20,598 nt of DNA from Candidatus Heimdallarchaeota archaeon (GCA_027016475.1 JALUTL010000395.1:1-20598); one strand, 5' to 3'. Shown: positions 8,649 to 17,441, numbered from the stretch's first letter. The notes: generated by a model from the letters alone, not told the origin. Numbers and translations are program-made.

Positions 8649-8936
8649 CTATGCTAAACTGTTCTGCCTGCACATCACCCGTTCACAATCAAAGAACCTA
8701 TAATGCCATTCCTCAACCAGTTCCGACCATGGTGGCTGGAACCCCTGCGCCTCAACTGTTACTATGTTCCCGCAGATGCAACGCCTCTCCCACAAATAGA
8801 CATGGCGATACGCACTATGACCATCAATCGCCTCGATCATGGTACGGGCATGCTCCCACCGATCCACCTCATAATGCTTCCCGCAACAGTCACAGGCGAC
8901 AACAACCATGTCAAACATAAGGCTTCCTTGCATCAC
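8649..8936 (-). CDS. Small Cys-rich, probably zinc-binding protein
   Basis: This protein of 95 residues has two Cys knuckles, ACDCCGK (Cys15, 17, 18) and RRCICGN (Cys53, 55), about 35 residues apart. That fits a zinc-ribbon-like fold that binds one metal. Otherwise I do not recognise it. The start may be Met1 (8936) or Met7 (8918). It is convergent with the TPR gene. The opposite-strand open frames here are rich in Pro, Thr and His and look like shadows. Confidence 0.6.
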   Translation of the reverse strand: MMQGSLMFDMVVVACDCCGKHYEVDRWEHARTMIEAIDGHSAYRHVYLWERRCICGNIVTVEAQGFQPPWSELVEEWHYRFFDCERVMCRQNSLA

Positions 8937-9091
8937 AAAGTTATGAACATTTGGAAAAATGACTGGACTCCTTTTGTAGCAATGAACCTGAATTGATTAT
9001 GATCCCTGAAAAGAAAACGGAAGCAAAGTTGTTTGGTCACCTCACTTCCATCACCGCAACAACAACCCCTCTGCAGTCAAAAAACCAAGCC

Positions 9092-9582
9092 CTACAACTG
9101 CTCAATTGTGTACATTGTTGCAGCAGTAATATTGCCGAGACAACTGGTTGTAAGACCAATTCTGGATTTTTCATTCAGTTTCACATCATGGAGATACCCT
9201 TTCTGAATCAGGCTCTGCCATATCGATTCCGCATAATCCAAATTGCGCCCAATCTTGTGGAAAGGCTGGGTGATCAACGCATGGGCAACCCTCCTCTCCA
9301 AAGGAGAAAGCTCCTCTTCAACCCTTGCAAGCAACTCTGTATTGACCTCAAACCTCCCATGGTTGGAAGAATTATTTCCCTGAACATCAACCCTGCTATG
9401 GCAAATTCATTGATATCCCAACCTCCCTGGAACAGATAGAAAATCTCGGCATCTATAAGTTTCCCAAGAACCCGAAAGATTGGCCTTTCCCTAATCTGGG
9501 TCGTCTGGTACCGGAAAACATGCACTGATGCCAATGCTGCCAGAGCAACTAACGGAAAATAGAAATAATAAATGAAATCCAT
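9092..9582 (-). pseudogene. Membrane-anchored protein, reading frame broken once
   Basis: Two overlapping minus-strand frames (9582 to about 9395, then about 9390 to 9092) read as one protein if a single G is added to the GGG run at 9391-9393. The joined product would be 163 residues. It has one N-terminal membrane helix (about residues 5-22, rich in Phe, Ala, Val and Leu) and a cytoplasmic part with a plausible helical, winged-helix-like segment (ELSPLERRVAHALI) near residues 90-105. The joined length is a whole number of codons. I list it as pseudogene because the frame is broken in the given sequence. An assembly error is at least as likely as true decay. Function unknown. Confidence 0.55.
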
Positions 9583-9611
9583 CCCTACAAGACTGAACGG
9601 CCACGGAAGTA

Positions 9612-9841
9612 TTACAATTCCTCCACTCTGTCAATCAACTGTGAAAGAAGCATCGAAAGCTCACGAACAACTTCCCTCAATTTCTTCAAATCATGATTCT
9701 GCCCCTTTTCACATCCAGTAGCTTAAGCAAAGACTGAGGTAAAACAGACAGCATCTCTCCAATGGCTTCATACACAACACTTGATTCATCAGAACTTGGT
9801 GTCTCATGAACTGAAACCTCCAACAAGGAATACAACTGCAC
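9612..9841 (-). pseudogene. Short helical protein, reading frame broken once
   Basis: A GTG start at 9841 opens a frame rich in Leu, Ser and Glu. It shifts at the G4 run 9702-9705 into a second frame that ends at TAA 9614-9612 with DLKKLREVVRELSMLLSQLI. Adding one G gives an intact 76-residue protein with two amphipathic helices, the second coiled-coil-like. It starts 12 bases after the stop of the nucleotidyltransferase-like gene, so it probably belongs to the same transcript. Toxin-antitoxin and MNT/HEPN-type pairs often combine a nucleotidyltransferase with a small helical partner, but no HEPN motif (RxxxxH) is visible, so I make no functional call. Confidence 0.45.
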
Positions 9842-9853
9842 AGAAATGGTTGG

Positions 9854-10358
9854 CTAGTATTTCCTGAGATTCAAAACCAGATTCCGAGATCATGGTAAAA
9901 ACGCACATAATCATGCCGCAACCGAAGCAGAACATTCAACCGCTCCTCCTTCGAACGCTTCCTAATATCTTCCTTCTCAACATTAACTGCTGTCAAATGA
10001 TCCCCCTCAAACACTGTGACATGATGCCTCTGCTTCGCCTGAAGCCGAGTCGGAAACAGCCTCAGCCTCTTCGCAAATCTTCTGGCGTGTAAATTACCGG
10101 CTGTAAATTCAAGTCCGCATATCTGCTGAATATACAAGCCGTTTCCAGGAACTTCCCTGAATCCACCACCAAAATGAACAGATTGACGTTACTCACCTTG
10201 GGTACAAAGAATCCCGTGACCAAACCGCCATATATGGCAATTTGAAGCCCATTTTCCCCCTGATCCTTTTCCAGATCCTCCAAGAACCCAACCAAAAGCT
10301 CCTTGCGCTTCCTGTCCAACGAAAGGGAATTGGGGACATTATTTCTTCTACTTTTCAC
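9854..10358 (-). pseudogene. Nucleotidyltransferase-like protein with degenerate active site, frame broken twice
   Basis: This reads from GTG 10358 in one frame to about 10075. Adding one T at 10075-10077 and one G at 9884-9885 continues it to TAG 9856-9854, giving 168 residues. Residues 38-66 (AIYGGLVTGFFVPKVSNVNL and onward) match the start of a polymerase-beta type nucleotidyltransferase: the Gly-Gly turn is there, but the expected S-D-x-D has become S-N-V-N, so the metal-binding Asp pair is missing. It is probably non-catalytic or a regulatory relative. The rest is helical and basic. It is likely first in an operon with the two broken genes downstream. A TATTTTTAAATAG stretch at 10372-10384 may be the promoter, though it is rather close. 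Confidence 0.55.
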
Positions 10359-10435
10359 ACACGCTCTCCGCTATTTAAAAATATCTGATGCCCCAATCGA
10401 CCACATAGCAAAGCTTGTGATGGCCAATATTCAAA

Positions 10436-10633
10436 CTAACCATACATTTCATAAATACGATAAGAAATCTCCATATTGGCATCGTCAACAAAATGACAAC
10501 ACCAAAAAGCTCTACCCCTTGAAACCTTGCTTCCCATATTGACTGCAATGATGGGGGTTTGCCAAAAATTACTCTTATCCAAACTGCCCTGACTCTCTCT
10601 TTTGTGGGCAGTGCAGAAATGCAAAACCATCAA
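10436..10633 (-). CDS. Weak short open frame
   Basis: The frame has 65 codons, with a C-terminus (DDANMEISYRIYEMYG) that reads like protein but no recognisable domain and no convincing promoter or ribosome-binding site. It sits in the 314-base gap 10359-10672, where I see nothing else. It may be a shadow. Confidence 0.22.
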   Translation of the reverse strand: MMVLHFCTAHKRESQGSLDKSNFWQTPIIAVNMGSKVSRGRAFWCCHFVDDANMEISYRIYEMYG

Positions 10634-10672
10634 ACTAAAACAAATCTAGGTAAAAAGCCAAAACGAAACCTT

Positions 10673-10945
10673 CTACAGAATAATATAGGTTACTGGCAAA
10701 TCAATGGATACTGGCAGATAGACCAATTGGTCACCTCCAGTACCGCCTCCCCCTGTGCCTCCTCCTGTACCACTGCCCGGCGGACCAAGAGGTACATCCG
10801 AACAGTTGTGTCTATGGCTGATGTCACAGCAATTGGTGTGGAACTGATCATTTTGCTGCTGAGAAATGGCTGCAGTCGTACTGCCAGCCCAAAGCAGCAC
10901 TAAGAAAAATAGAGCTGAAATCATAAATTTGTACTTGGCTTTCAT
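10673..10945 (-). CDS. Small secreted Gly-rich protein
   Basis: This protein of 90 residues has a clear N-terminal signal peptide: basic MKAKYK, then the hydrophobic core FMISALFFLVLLWAG, ending near TTAA at residue 25. The mature part has a double Cys (NCCD) and a third Cys. It then has a Gly-Ser-Thr linker (about 54-71) and a short hydrophobic tail of strands (LVYLPVSIDLPVTYIIL). The function is unknown. The start is supported by AGGTGA (10953-10958) seven bases upstream of ATG 10945. The hydrophobic tail after a flexible linker might insert in or pack against the membrane. Confidence 0.65.
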   Translation of the reverse strand: MKAKYKFMISALFFLVLLWAGSTTAAISQQQNDQFHTNCCDISHRHNCSDVPLGPPGSGTGGGTGGGGTGGDQLVYLPVSIDLPVTYIIL

Positions 10946-11065
10946 GTGGCTTTCACCTAAACATAATTGCTCAATCCAAATTAAAAAAAACCTCGAAAAA
11001 CATACATTTGGGAAAAATCAGGGAAAACATTCAACCCCATCTCCCCCCATCACCATTTACACACA

Positions 11066-11072
11066 TTTATAT
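11066..11072 (+). promoter_or_regulatory. TATA box of the acidic repeat protein gene
   Basis: TTTATAT is centred 27 bases before ATG 11096, giving a leaderless start. Confidence 0.55.
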
Positions 11073-11095
11073 CCATTAAAACCGTAGTAATTTCG

Positions 11096-11422
11096 ATGGA
11101 TTCTATCGAGGATGTCGACAAGCTCGTCGCACGCGTCATGAAAAACATCATCGAAACCGCCGCAAACGACGGAATCATCACTGAAGAAGAACAACGGCTC
11201 ATAAATGAACTAGACTTCTCCCTCAAGATCTTCAAGGATCAGCTCAACCTCGTCCTCCTTGATGGACGGATAAATGACGAGGAAAAGGAGACACTCCTCA
11301 AACTCAAGGACATAATCATCAACAATGCCCTCGAAATTGCAGACGAAAACGACGAAATATCCCCCGACGAAATGGATCTCCTCGTCGCATTCCTCCTCAA
11401 ACTCAAACTGCCAAAAACCTAA
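11096..11422 (+). CDS. Acidic helical protein with three EF-hand/TerB-like repeats
   Basis: This protein of 108 residues consists of three repeats with the pattern A-x-x-D-G-x-I-x-x-x-E-x-x-L-L. They are ANDGIITEEEQRLI (23-36), LDGRINDEEKETLL (55-68) and ENDEISPDEMDLLV (84-97). This is the signature of TerB-like and degenerate EF-hand helical repeats, which can bind metal ions or proteins. The loops lack a full set of EF-hand ligands, so calcium binding is uncertain. Codons end in C unusually often (for example GTC, CTC, ATC) compared with the neighbours. The TATA box at -27 fixes the start. The last four bases overlap the convergent DUF4177-like gene. Confidence 0.75.
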   Translation: MDSIEDVDKLVARVMKNIIETAANDGIITEEEQRLINELDFSLKIFKDQLNLVLLDGRINDEEKETLLKLKDIIINNALEIADENDEISPDEMDLLVAFLLKLKLPKT

Positions 11423-11601
11423 TGAACAGGACGCTTGAACACAAACGCATGAACCTTCCCCTCTGTAGGCTCACCACCAACCCCTCCTACAATCGAAACC
11501 AATTCCCACCCATGGCTCCCCATCGTGTTCAGCATCTCCTCTATCCGTGAATCGTTCGTATTGACCTTGAAATAAACGTATTTGTATTCCCATCGGATCA
11601 T
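11419..11601 (-). CDS. DUF4177-like small protein
   Basis: This protein of 60 residues starts with WEYKYVYF, has LNTMGSHGWELVSI in the middle and ends with AFVFKR. That strand-helix-GWELV-strand pattern is typical of the DUF4177 family, small alpha/beta proteins of unknown role. The length fits. ATG 11601 is supported by the TATA box 26 bases upstream. It is convergent with the acidic repeat gene, with a four-base overlap. Confidence 0.75.
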   Translation of the reverse strand: MIRWEYKYVYFKVNTNDSRIEEMLNTMGSHGWELVSIVGGVGGEPTEGKVHAFVFKRPVH

Positions 11602-11620
11602 ACATGTGCTTCTTTCAATA

Positions 11621-11633
11621 TGATTATATATTT
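11621..11633 (-). promoter_or_regulatory. TATA box of the DUF4177-like gene
   Basis: The minus strand reads AAATATATAATCA, centred about 26 bases before ATG 11601, a leaderless arrangement. It lies just outside the end of the surface-protein gene at 11638. Confidence 0.55.
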
Positions 11634-11637
11634 TTCC

Positions 11638-12450
11638 CTACGATTGTGAACGTCTCCTGACAAGAACAACTGTAGCTACGGCAGAAACAAACGCAACGCC
11701 CCCAAATCCAGGAATCGGAAGACCTTCGCTTTCCTCAGTAGTCCCCGTTGCCGTACTGTTGCCCATACCATCTACTTCGCTTCTGAATATATTCTCACTT
11801 TCAGGATATACATCATACCAGAAGGTCGCATCCGTTGATGTATCATTGTACATAAGGTTCGGCTGGTCAGACTTCATCGCCTGCGCCCATGTGCCAAAAC
11901 CCTCGTTCACGTCAAATGAACCTGCCAACACCAGATAGGGCTTGATCTGATCATCTAGTGTATATGAAAACTCAATGGAATTGTCAACAACTGTCGGCTC
12001 CACTTCCAATGCACCAGTTCCAAACAGCAGGTTGCCCTCAGTATCAAAGACAAACTCGCCCTGATTGTACAGGGCCCAAAAATAGTAGACCGTAACATTG
12101 GTATCCTCCAAACCGGCAGAACCAGAGAACCACAGCTCTACCGAATGCGTTGAGTTTAATGACTTCGTCAGGTTGAATGAGACAAAATACCAGTGAAACT
12201 CATCAACTACAGGGGTTCCGTCAAACGTCATGCTTGCCTTCGCCTCACCAGATGTCTGCACATCCAGCTTCAGCTCCTTGATGTCTACAGACCCCTCCGA
12301 AATGTCCTCTTCTGCTATCACTGGAGCACCTGCGGCATAGGTCACCTTGATCACATCACCCGTCTCGTCTGTCAGGGTGTACACAACTCCCGATGCATTA
12401 TGAAGTGAACCCACAAGCACCAGAACAAATAAAAGTACTGCCCGTTTCAT
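11638..12450 (-). CDS. Secreted surface protein with PGF-CTERM-like C-terminus
   Basis: This protein of 270 residues has an N-terminal signal peptide (MKRAVLLFVLVLVGSLHNASG), a beta-rich ectodomain with several N-glycosylation sequons (for example NLT, NST, NVT, NDT), and a Thr/Ser/Gly/Glu stalk. It ends in the three-part tail PIPGFGG, a hydrophobic stretch, then RRR. That tail resembles PGF-CTERM signals, which archaeosortase removes when fixing proteins to membrane lipid. An archaeosortase gene is not in the window. The frame is open back to 12540, but ATG 12450 gives the signal peptide at the N-terminus and has a TATA box 27 bases upstream. The ectodomain family is not recognised. Confidence 0.85.
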   Translation of the reverse strand: MKRAVLLFVLVLVGSLHNASGVVYTLTDETGDVIKVTYAAGAPVIAEEDISEGSVDIKELKLDVQTSGEAKASMTFDGTPVVDEFHWYFVSFNLTKSLNSTHSVELWFSGSAGLEDTNVTVYYFWALYNQGEFVFDTEGNLLFGTGALEVEPTVVDNSIEFSYTLDDQIKPYLVLAGSFDVNEGFGTWAQAMKSDQPNLMYNDTSTDATFWYDVYPESENIFRSEVDGMGNSTATGTTEESEGLPIPGFGGVAFVSAVATVVLVRRRSQS

Positions 12451-12471
12451 GATGTACCACTTTTTCCAATT

Positions 12472-12483
12472 ATTATATATAAA
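12472..12483 (-). promoter_or_regulatory. TATA box of the surface-protein gene
   Basis: The minus strand reads TTTATATATAAT, centred 27 bases before ATG 12450. It decides the start 30 codons inside the longest open frame. Confidence 0.6.
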
Positions 12484-12690
12484 CATTTTCTGAAACAATC
12501 GAAAAAATATTCCAAAAAAACCGTCTAAAATGAAAAACACATAATTTTTAATTCATGAAAATTATTTGAACAGCTTTCAACTGCGTTCATTCCCAAAATA
12601 TTGCACTTCCCAACTCTGTCTGTCCATTCTTTACATTTTTGCAATGGCCGGGCATCCCCAACGCCTCACCAGTGCCCCCCTCAAATCATC

Positions 12691-12951
12691 TTACCATGCC
12701 GCATTTCCCCAAAAATATGCAATCTCAACCATTTGGCGCCAAACAGTCCCCCATACATGGTGCTCCATTGCATACGTTATGTCTAACATGATGATCAATT
12801 GTCCGCAGTTCATCCCAAATTTCCCCATTAAAACCACCTCCCGGCAGACATCCTCAATAAGCAACCCGCGATCCCCATGCTCGTACGAAATTCGCTCAAC
12901 CCCGACGAACACCCAAGCCAGCTCCCATAGCCCCCTTTTAGATGTTCCCAT
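12691..12951 (-). CDS. Doubtful open frame upstream of the 16S unit
   Basis: The minus-strand frame from ATG 12951 gives 86 residues (the longer frame starts at 13002). It is rich in Gly, Trp, Met and Val, with stretches such as LLIEDVCREVVLM that read like protein. The opposite strand carries a 142-codon frame (12566-12994) that is Pro/Ser/Thr-rich and looks like its shadow. No domain, promoter or ribosome-binding site is convincing. The rest of 12541-13085 holds nothing I can name. Confidence 0.25.
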   Translation of the reverse strand: MGTSKRGLWELAWVFVGVERISYEHGDRGLLIEDVCREVVLMGKFGMNCGQLIIMLDITYAMEHHVWGTVWRQMVEIAYFWGNAAW

Positions 12952-13085
12952 ACCGACAACTGAAAAACAAAAAAACACTCCCCAACAACAGTGAATCATC
13001 ACGAACGATCACAACCGTTACCCGCGACAAAACCCTGCCCTAACAAACAATGCAACCGACTTTCAACAAGGAACTTAAATGAAGA

Positions 13086-13096
13086 TTTATATAAAT
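13086..13096 (+). promoter_or_regulatory. Promoter (TATA box) of the 16S rRNA unit
   Basis: TTTATATAAAT, inside the palindrome GATTTATATAAATC, is the strongest archaeal box A between the last possible gene and the 16S. Transcription would begin near 13120, giving a leader of about 360 bases. Confidence 0.6.
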
Positions 13097-13119
13097 CTCC
13101 TCCACATGGTAATATGTCA

Positions 13120-13478
13120 ACAAACATCACCTCCCACCCATTCGCTTACGGGCGAACCAATCAACAGCTATAAATATTGTAACTGACCATTACACTTACC
13201 GGCATGCGTATCATCCCTCAGAATGTAACCATGATGACGAGAGGACATCCAATGCCGTTATACCATCACCTCCGAGAAACCGAAGACCACAAACCGTGCG
13301 AGGTTCTCTGACCAACAAGGACGGCTACGGCCTCCAACATTGGATCATTACTAAATACCCATACAACCCACGCATACTTGGAATGTAGCGAATATCACCT
13401 TACGTGTGCTACATAAACCAATTGCAACACATACAACCTTACGGAAACCAGTACGGTCAATCAGCCAAAACAATAATT
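13120..13478 (+). other. 5' leader of pre-16S rRNA
   Basis: This non-coding leader lies between the rRNA promoter and mature 16S. It contains the 5' arm of the processing stem (13358-13389). No tRNA gene and no convincing open frame is seen. A 37-base promoter-proximal segment includes a small hairpin-like stretch around 13140-13156. Confidence 0.6.
13358..13389 (+). promoter_or_regulatory. 5' arm of the bulge-helix-bulge processing stem
   Basis: The arm has four parts: outer helix CCCATACAACC (13358-13368), four-base central helix CACG (13369-13372), three-base bulge CAT (13373-13375), and inner helix ACTTGGAATGTAGC (13376-13389). It pairs with 14971-15002. The geometry (two 3-base bulges on opposite strands separated by 4 bp) is the substrate of the archaeal tRNA-splicing endonuclease. 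Confidence 0.88.
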
Positions 13479-14942
<1,464 letters not shown>

Positions 14943-14950
14943 ATGTGTTA

Positions 14951-14967
14951 GGGGGCGTTTAGCCCCC
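14951..14967 (+). other. Perfect hairpin in the 16S trailer
   Basis: GGGGGC (14951-14956) pairs with GCCCCC (14962-14967) across the loop GTTTA. It lies between the mature 16S 3' end and the inner arm of the processing stem, so it is part of the precursor, not a terminator of the primary transcript. It may keep the 3' end accessible or mark it for maturation. Confidence 0.6.
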
Positions 14968-14970
14968 GCT

Positions 14971-15002
14971 GCTACATTTCAAGTCGTGAGAGGTTGTATG
15001 GG
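14971..15002 (+). promoter_or_regulatory. 3' arm of the bulge-helix-bulge processing stem
   Basis: The arm has four parts: inner helix GCTACATTTCAAGT (14971-14984, one G-U pair with the 5' arm), central helix CGTG (14985-14988), bulge AGA (14989-14991), and outer helix GGTTGTATGGG (14992-15002). All arms match 13358-13389. Cutting at the two bulges would release a pre-16S of about 1.6 kb. Confidence 0.88.
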
Positions 15003-15017
15003 CATTATTATTGGGGG

Positions 15018-15040
15018 TTTGTTTTTCAAGTTTCATTTTT
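15018..15040 (+). terminator. T-rich end of the 16S transcription unit
   Basis: Several T runs (TTT, TTTTT, TTT, TTTTT) follow within 40 bases of the processing stem. That is the type of U-rich site used for archaeal termination, including by aCPSF1. The region 15041-15143 shows nothing else. Confidence 0.45.
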
Positions 15041-15143
15041 GAATTCTGGATGTGGAACCCGTGGAAGGATTTTTTTTGAAATGAATCTTTAATTCTCCAT
15101 TGGATTGAACATAGATTTTGTCCATGCCTACCCTCGGAAGCAT

Positions 15144-15535
15144 TCACATCGATCCTTCAGTTTTCATGACAGCAGCGACCAGCCAATTCTTTCTGTATAG
15201 GTAGACATGCTTTTCATCTTCTTTTATGGTACCTCCCTCCTGTTTTCTGATCAGTTTAAGTAGTTGCCTTTGCCTGTGCAAGTAGAATTTGCGGGTTTGG
15301 TCATGGTATTCATGTTTTACCTGTATTTTGATAGTATCTGGGATATTTGTGATGTTGCATCCAGTCAATGTGATGCTGCAAAGAGTTGGATCAAGGTTAG
15401 GAAACTGTTCCAGATCAACGTTTTTCAGGACAATGGTCTTGATTTCAGACTGTTCAAGTCCCCTGATCAATGGTTCAGCAGATGTAACAGGGTTTTCACA
15501 TATGTATTCGCTATAGTATGTGGAATAAGCACCAT
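15144..15535 (-). pseudogene. Leu-rich small protein, frame broken once
   Basis: ATG 15535 opens a frame (MVLIPHTIANTYVK) that stops early. Adding one base to the run 15493-15496 joins it to a 108-codon frame ending at 15144, giving 130 residues. Residues about 37-75 show a short leucine-rich pattern (IKTIVLKNVDLEQFPNLDP, then ITLTGCNITNIPDTI) like one and a half LRR units. A basic helical part and a strand-rich tail follow. If the frame is really broken, the 108-residue part from TTG 15470 could still be made. Function unknown. It is the last gene of the minus-strand accessory cluster and converges on the 16S unit. Confidence 0.55.
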
Positions 15536-15537
15536 CC

Positions 15538-15560
15538 GTCTAAGAAGTACCTTTGTGGTC
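15538..15560 (-). repeat. Imperfect 23-bp direct repeat, copy 1
   Basis: This 23-base stretch is repeated at 15606-15628 with three mismatches; the shared core is AGTACCTTT. Copy 1 ends three bases before the start codon of the 15535 gene. On the minus strand both copies encode D-(N/H)-K-G-T-(P/S)-stop. Confidence 0.6.
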
Positions 15561-15605
15561 TAGAAACCAATAAAACCCGGTGTGCAAAAGTACGAGTAAA
15601 TACTA

Positions 15606-15628
15606 GTCTAAGGAGTACCTTTATTGTC
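15606..15628 (-). repeat. Imperfect 23-bp direct repeat, copy 2
   Basis: This is the partner of 15538-15560. Copy 2 covers the last codons and the stop of the gene ending at 15608. The 45 bases between the copies hold no feature I can name. The arrangement suggests a local duplication of the gene's 3' end or a recombination scar. Confidence 0.6.
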
Positions 15629-15964
15629 CGAAAAGTTATGGTACTTATTTAACAGATTTCTTGTCTGCTCGATGTTAAGGAATGTGTACAGCGTTTCCAT
15701 TTCATACTCAATCGGAATTTTGTTGCTGTCCCGTAGAGTATGCAGATTGAACTTCAGCAGGTCAAGCGACTTCGGTTTTTTCCGTTTTGAATGTCCTCCC
15801 AAACCCTTGCTCCAATCCTCATACAATTTTCTTGAGTCGTCCATTGTTTTATTGGGCAGTTTCAGGTCAGTTCCTTTTTTTGCCAATTCCTGAAACTTCC
15901 CCTTTTTGATGCTGGAGACTGAATAGTAGCATACAATCTCATTTTCTTGGTTGCAGAAGAACAC
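15608..15964 (-). CDS. Unknown protein, possibly the C-terminal half of its upstream neighbour
   Basis: This frame of 118 residues starts at GTG 15964 with VFFCNQENEIVCYYSV, a beta-strand pair, followed by a Lys-rich helical part (KKGKFQELAKKG, HSKRKKPKSLDLLKF) and a helical tail. I do not recognise a family. Reading upstream in the same frame gives a natural continuation (DWQKPKIERD) interrupted only by a TGA at 15970-15968. The two frames may therefore be one protein of about 365 residues split by a substitution, or two adjacent genes. Confidence 0.6.
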   Translation of the reverse strand: MFFCNQENEIVCYYSVSSIKKGKFQELAKKGTDLKLPNKTMDDSRKLYEDWSKGLGGHSKRKKPKSLDLLKFNLHTLRDSNKIPIEYEMETLYTFLNIEQTRNLLNKYHNFSDNKGTP

Positions 15965-15967
15965 TTT

Positions 15968-16712
15968 TCAATCTCTTTCTATTTTCGGTTTCTGCCAATC
16001 ACTGGGTTTAGGTACAAACCACACCTTAATTCCCTGCAAAACATATCCCAACTGTTTTTTTGAGCATCGATAGACCACACCAAACGTGTTGAAGTTATAA
16101 GCTTTCTGTGCCTGTCAGTGAAAATGCTTTCTATTTCACTTCTTGTTCTGCTGTCAGCTTTCCTGTCTCCAAATCGTTGTTTGATTTCGATGAAGATTTT
16201 TCTTAACTCTCCATAATAGAACAGGTCTTCAACCAGTTCAATTTTCTGCTCGATTTCTTCCTCTTCTTTTGCATGTTCCAAACTTTCTCCGAACATGTGA
16301 AGCAATTCATTGTCAGAAACTGCGTTTATGGCTTCTCTCATGTCTTGCTTTATATGTTGATCGACTGTGTTCTTTTTTGCCTTGATACTGAAATTGTTGC
16401 TTTTGTCAACCCAATTGGTACATGTTCCTTCTTGATGGAATTGAGGGGAACATAGACACGTACTTCCTTTCCAAAAAGCTCATGGTCTGTTTTTTGGGTT
16501 CCTTTCATTTCTGGATACAGTTCGATTTGGTCATCGAGCGCTTCCTTGGAAAAAAATTCTTCCAGCCCTTCATTTATGGTTTTAATATGAGGTATCCACA
16601 CTGCTTGCCTAAACTTTTGAAGTTTTCTCCAATTAAACATTCTCCACACAAAATTTCTGACTCTGACTGCCCAACGAATAATTACCTCACCAATTAAATT
16701 AAGAAATATCAA
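15968..16712 (-). pseudogene. Unknown charged helical protein, frame broken twice
   Basis: Two long frames (16712-16350 and 16341-15979) join if one base is added to the six-base run at 16373-16378. A second one-base addition at 16016-16018 replaces the C-terminus with CGFVPKPSDWQKPKIERD and ends at TGA 15970-15968. The joined protein has 248 residues. It has a hydrophobic, Arg/Trp-rich N-terminus (IFLNLIGEVIIRWAVRVRNF) that may touch the membrane, a middle domain, and a long acidic helix (SLEHAKEEEEIEQKIELVED). No family is recognised. The start (TTG 16712) is uncertain. The first junction is a six-A run, the kind of place where long-read assemblies lose a base. Confidence 0.55.
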
Positions 16713-16743
16713 ATTGCTCAGGATTTCTCCCTCCGCACTACGT

Positions 16744-16965
16744 CTAACTTCTTTCCAACAGGTCTGACAAAAATCGATTGATGCATGTACGTTTCAGGCA
16801 AACGATGTAAAGTTCCTTCTTGTCTTCCAAAGTTAACCCAATGTTGTCATAGTTAATTTGAGTTCCGCAAATTGGACATTGCAACTGATTTGAGGTAAAT
16901 TGGTTCCATTTTTTGTGTTTGCGCAACAGCAACAAGATCATAATGGTTGGAAAGCTTTGGCTCAA
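16744..16965 (-). CDS. Small zinc-ribbon-like protein
   Basis: This protein of 73 residues (65 from ATG 16941) has a hydrophobic start (TIMILLLLRKHKKW) followed by CPICGTQI and, 27 residues later, CLKRTCINR. That gives four Cys in two knuckles, suggesting one bound zinc. It is otherwise unrecognised. The upstream spacer 16966-17141 contains an AATTATG stretch that might be a promoter and nothing else I can name. Confidence 0.5.
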   Translation of the reverse strand: MSQSFPTIMILLLLRKHKKWNQFTSNQLQCPICGTQINYDNIGLTLEDKKELYIVCLKRTCINRFLSDLLERS

Positions 16966-17141
16966 ATAATTTCCTTAGCATTGTTGACCACTGGATAATC
17001 TGTGTGTCATTGATGCTGTCTTAAACATAATTATTGAATTGTAAACAAATAGAAAGTAAATCGATGATTGCTGAAGGTTGCTTCCTGCAAGTTTTGAAGA
17101 TTGTCTGGCAGCTTTTGACAATCAAATGGTGTTCTACAGTA

Positions 17142-17441
17142 TCATGCTTGGTATTTGTCCGAATTGATTTCAGTGCCGTAATGATGGTGCGACTTTATCA
17201 TTCCCAAAAGATTGCGTGTTGAGAGGGAAAAAAGAAACAGTAAACATTCCTGTTTTTGCCAATGGGAATGGGCTATTTCCCATACGCTGTAGGCCAAGGC
17301 TTGATCTGTTTCAGTTCTGCTGATGTATGTTTGACCATTGACACAGGCCGCGATCAGCATTTGTTGGGGTCACGCCCAGGAGAAAAATAATTGGATATCG
17401 TTCAGTGTAGGCCAATCAAGTTGAACGTACCGGTAAGGCAT
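17142..17441 (-). pseudogene. Doubtful gene, in-frame stop or multiple frameshifts
   Basis: ATG 17441 opens MPYRYVQLDWPTLNDIQLFF, stops at a TGA after 23 codons, and the same frame reopens as a 72-codon stretch ending at 17142. Three one-base additions would give an uninterrupted 100-residue protein, but the joins are less convincing than elsewhere in the window. Function unknown. Confidence 0.28.

Noticed and set aside
12566..12994. 142-codon plus-strand open frame
   Set aside because: It is rich in Pro, Ser and Thr, with no domain or promoter, and mirrors a more protein-like minus-strand frame.
14951..14967. GC hairpin as the 16S terminator
   Set aside because: It lies inside the processing stem and is not followed directly by T residues, so transcription must pass it.
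16373..16378. Programmed frameshifting at the six-A run
   Set aside because: The slippery heptamer A-AAA-AAG is not in the required phase for the upstream frame, and nine other breaks of the same sign have no slippery site. Missing bases explain all of them better.
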